Source: Mariprofundaceae bacterium (lineage in GTDB: Bacteria > Pseudomonadota > Zetaproteobacteria > Mariprofundales > Mariprofundaceae). From it: a stretch of DNA of 6,573 nucleotides. Shown one piece after another: positions 5,827-6,573 of the stretch. Positions within the stretch are counted from its first letter, which is position 1. Every line of letters begins with the position of its first letter. The position numbers were made by a program, and so were the translations under genes. Below the pieces are notes generated by a model, which saw nothing but the letters and a program-made list of their open reading frames with translations, was not told the origin of the DNA and made no database searches. The DNA is taken from the NCBI GenBank assembly GCA_015488125.1, contig WFOJ01000232.1, positions 1 to 6,573 of the forward strand. Reading direction: 5' to 3'.

Positions 5827-6085
5827 CACACCAAAAAATCACCGAGATTTATACATCCTGTATGATGCTGTTGGCGCGGATGCCATGTATCTGCGCTGAC
5901 TAGGAGTCTGTCGGACTTTGACAAATCTACTACGAAAAAGCGGATATTGGCCAAATATTCGCCCTGTTTTTGTTAAATAGCGCTGCTATTCGCCGCAAAC
6001 AGGTCACATATTTGACTCAATCCCGCTATTTCTCGTGACGATTGCCAAAGCCCGACAGACTCCTAGGCATGGATAGGTGCTATGT
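5827..6085. other. Convergent intergenic region bioB / uup
   Basis: This 259-bp region separates the 3' ends of bioB and uup. Most of it (5900-6066) is the palindromic element. The 73 bases after bioB (5827-5899) hold only weak AT-rich inverted repeats, such as ATACA-TCC-TGTAT at 5851-5863, and no convincing intrinsic terminator. Between the element and the uup stop there are only 19 bases. The element itself, as a large hairpin, may serve as the end of both transcripts. Confidence 0.6.
5900..6066. mobile_element. Palindromic MITE-like element
   Basis: The ends are inverted repeats. TAGGAGTCTGTCGG(A)CTTTG at 5901-5920 matches the reverse complement of 6046-6065 at 19 of 20 positions, and C5900/G6066 extends the match. 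The similarity continues without any insertion or deletion to the centre at 5983: CCTGTTT (5963-5969) faces AAACAGG (5997-6003) and AATAGC (5976-5981) faces GCTATT (5985-5990), all on the same axis. By hand count about 56 of the first 81 paired positions agree. CTAG occurs at both edges (5900-5903, 6063-6066), so it may be a 4-bp target duplication or simply part of the repeat. No transposase is encoded. This fits a non-autonomous palindromic MITE mobilised in trans; I cannot name the IS family with certainty. As RNA it would form a long hairpin between convergent genes. Confidence 0.75.
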
Positions 6086-6573
6086 TCACGTGGCAGATGC
6101 CGCAACTAATCGTTGCTGTTTTTCTTCCAGCGCTTCCCAGTGCTGGTAAGCGGCAGCCAGTTCTTCTGTTAATTGCTGCAGGCGTTGCTGGTCACGCCGG
6201 TAAGCCTCAGTCTGGCGGGAAAAATAATCAGGATCACAAAAGCGCTGCTCAATGCGCCGTTGCTCTGCCTCCAGTTGTTCGATTTGCCCCGGCAGGGCAT
6301 CAAGTTGACGCTGTTCCTTATAGGAAAGCTTCTGAGCTTGTCTGGCCGGGCGTTTGCTGCCAGGCCGTTTTATTGTTTCACTGGCTGGCGCGGCTGCCAA
6401 TGCCTGCTGACGCTGGCGCCAAGCCAGATAATCGGAATAGCCGCCATGAATATGCACCAGTCGGCCATTGCCTTCAAAAGCCAGTACCTGTGAGGCTACG
6501 CGATCCACAAAGGCACGATCATGGGAGACCAGAATCACCGTGCCATCATAGCGAGCCAGCGCCTGCTCCAGCA
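6086..6573 (-). CDS. uup: ABC-F ATPase Uup (C-terminal part)
   Basis: Uup is a cytoplasmic ABC-F protein with two ATPase domains and a C-terminal DNA-binding coiled-coil domain. It is linked to ribosome function and to limiting precise excision of transposons. Only the last 161 residues are in the window; the gene continues beyond 6573. The visible part begins LEQALARYDGTVILVSHDRAFVDRVASQVLAFEGNGRL. This is the end of the second ATPase domain, with the switch histidine at visible residue 17 (VSHDRAF). GGYSDYLAWR follows, then a basic linker (about 55-80), then KLSYKEQRQLDALPGQIEQLEAE and a long charged helix pair (about 81-155) ending WEALEEKQQRL. LSYK-QR-L--LP and the W-E-LE ending match the Uup C-terminal domain, which separates it from EttA and YheS. 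It is convergent with bioB. The stop is TGA at 6088-6086. Confidence 0.9.
   Translation of the reverse strand, partial: LEQALARYDGTVILVSHDRAFVDRVASQVLAFEGNGRLVHIHGGYSDYLAWRQRQQALAAAPASETIKRPGSKRPARQAQKLSYKEQRQLDALPGQIEQLEAEQRRIEQRFCDPDYFSRQTEAYRRDQQRLQQLTEELAAAYQHWEALEEKQQRLVAASAT

Noticed and set aside
5836..5863. AT-rich inverted repeats just after bioB as an intrinsic terminator
   Set aside because: The stems are only 5 bp and AT-rich, and no T-run follows on the plus strand.

Overview
The window reads as a chromosomal, housekeeping stretch from a proteobacterium, most likely a gammaproteobacterium or a close relative such as the Acidithiobacillia or Zetaproteobacteria. The evidence is the protein set: SecB, a DnaQ-type proofreading exonuclease, a UbiX close to the Pseudomonas form, an APH-fold homoserine kinase that starts with the typical MSVYT...QGISAGIEN pattern, and a BioB close to that of E. 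coli. The genus cannot be named from sequence alone. No tRNA, rRNA, CRISPR array, phage gene or complete transposase is visible.

Layout. Positions 1-229 (minus) hold the start of a small unidentified membrane protein. A 246-bp divergent intergenic region (230-475) contains several small hairpins, one of them followed by a T-rich run. A plus-strand gene train follows: secB (476-967), dnaQ (970-1695), ubiX (1692-2312) and gshA (2309-3667). Its junctions are tight: a 2-bp gap, a TTGA overlap and an ATGA overlap, so co-transcription and translational coupling are likely. A 160-bp gap (3668-3827) carries two REP-like hairpin units exactly 40 bp apart. Then come thrB (3828-4835) and bioB (start at 4825, inside the end of thrB). 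Downstream of bioB is a 167-bp, almost symmetrical palindromic element (5900-6066) that looks like a MITE. It lies between bioB and the convergent 3' end of uup (6086-6573, minus), which runs off the window.

Functionally the plus-strand genes are a mixed set: protein export (SecB), replication fidelity (DnaQ), prenylated-FMN supply for ubiquinone synthesis (UbiX), glutathione synthesis (GshA), threonine synthesis (ThrB) and biotin synthesis (BioB). They share no pathway, so this is better read as a growth-related cluster than as a dedicated system. I found no convincing new multi-gene system. The points most worth a second look are the palindromic element, the paired REP-like units, the plant/alphaproteobacterial-type GshA, the secB-dnaQ-ubiX-gshA gene order with its nested starts, and the unknown membrane protein.
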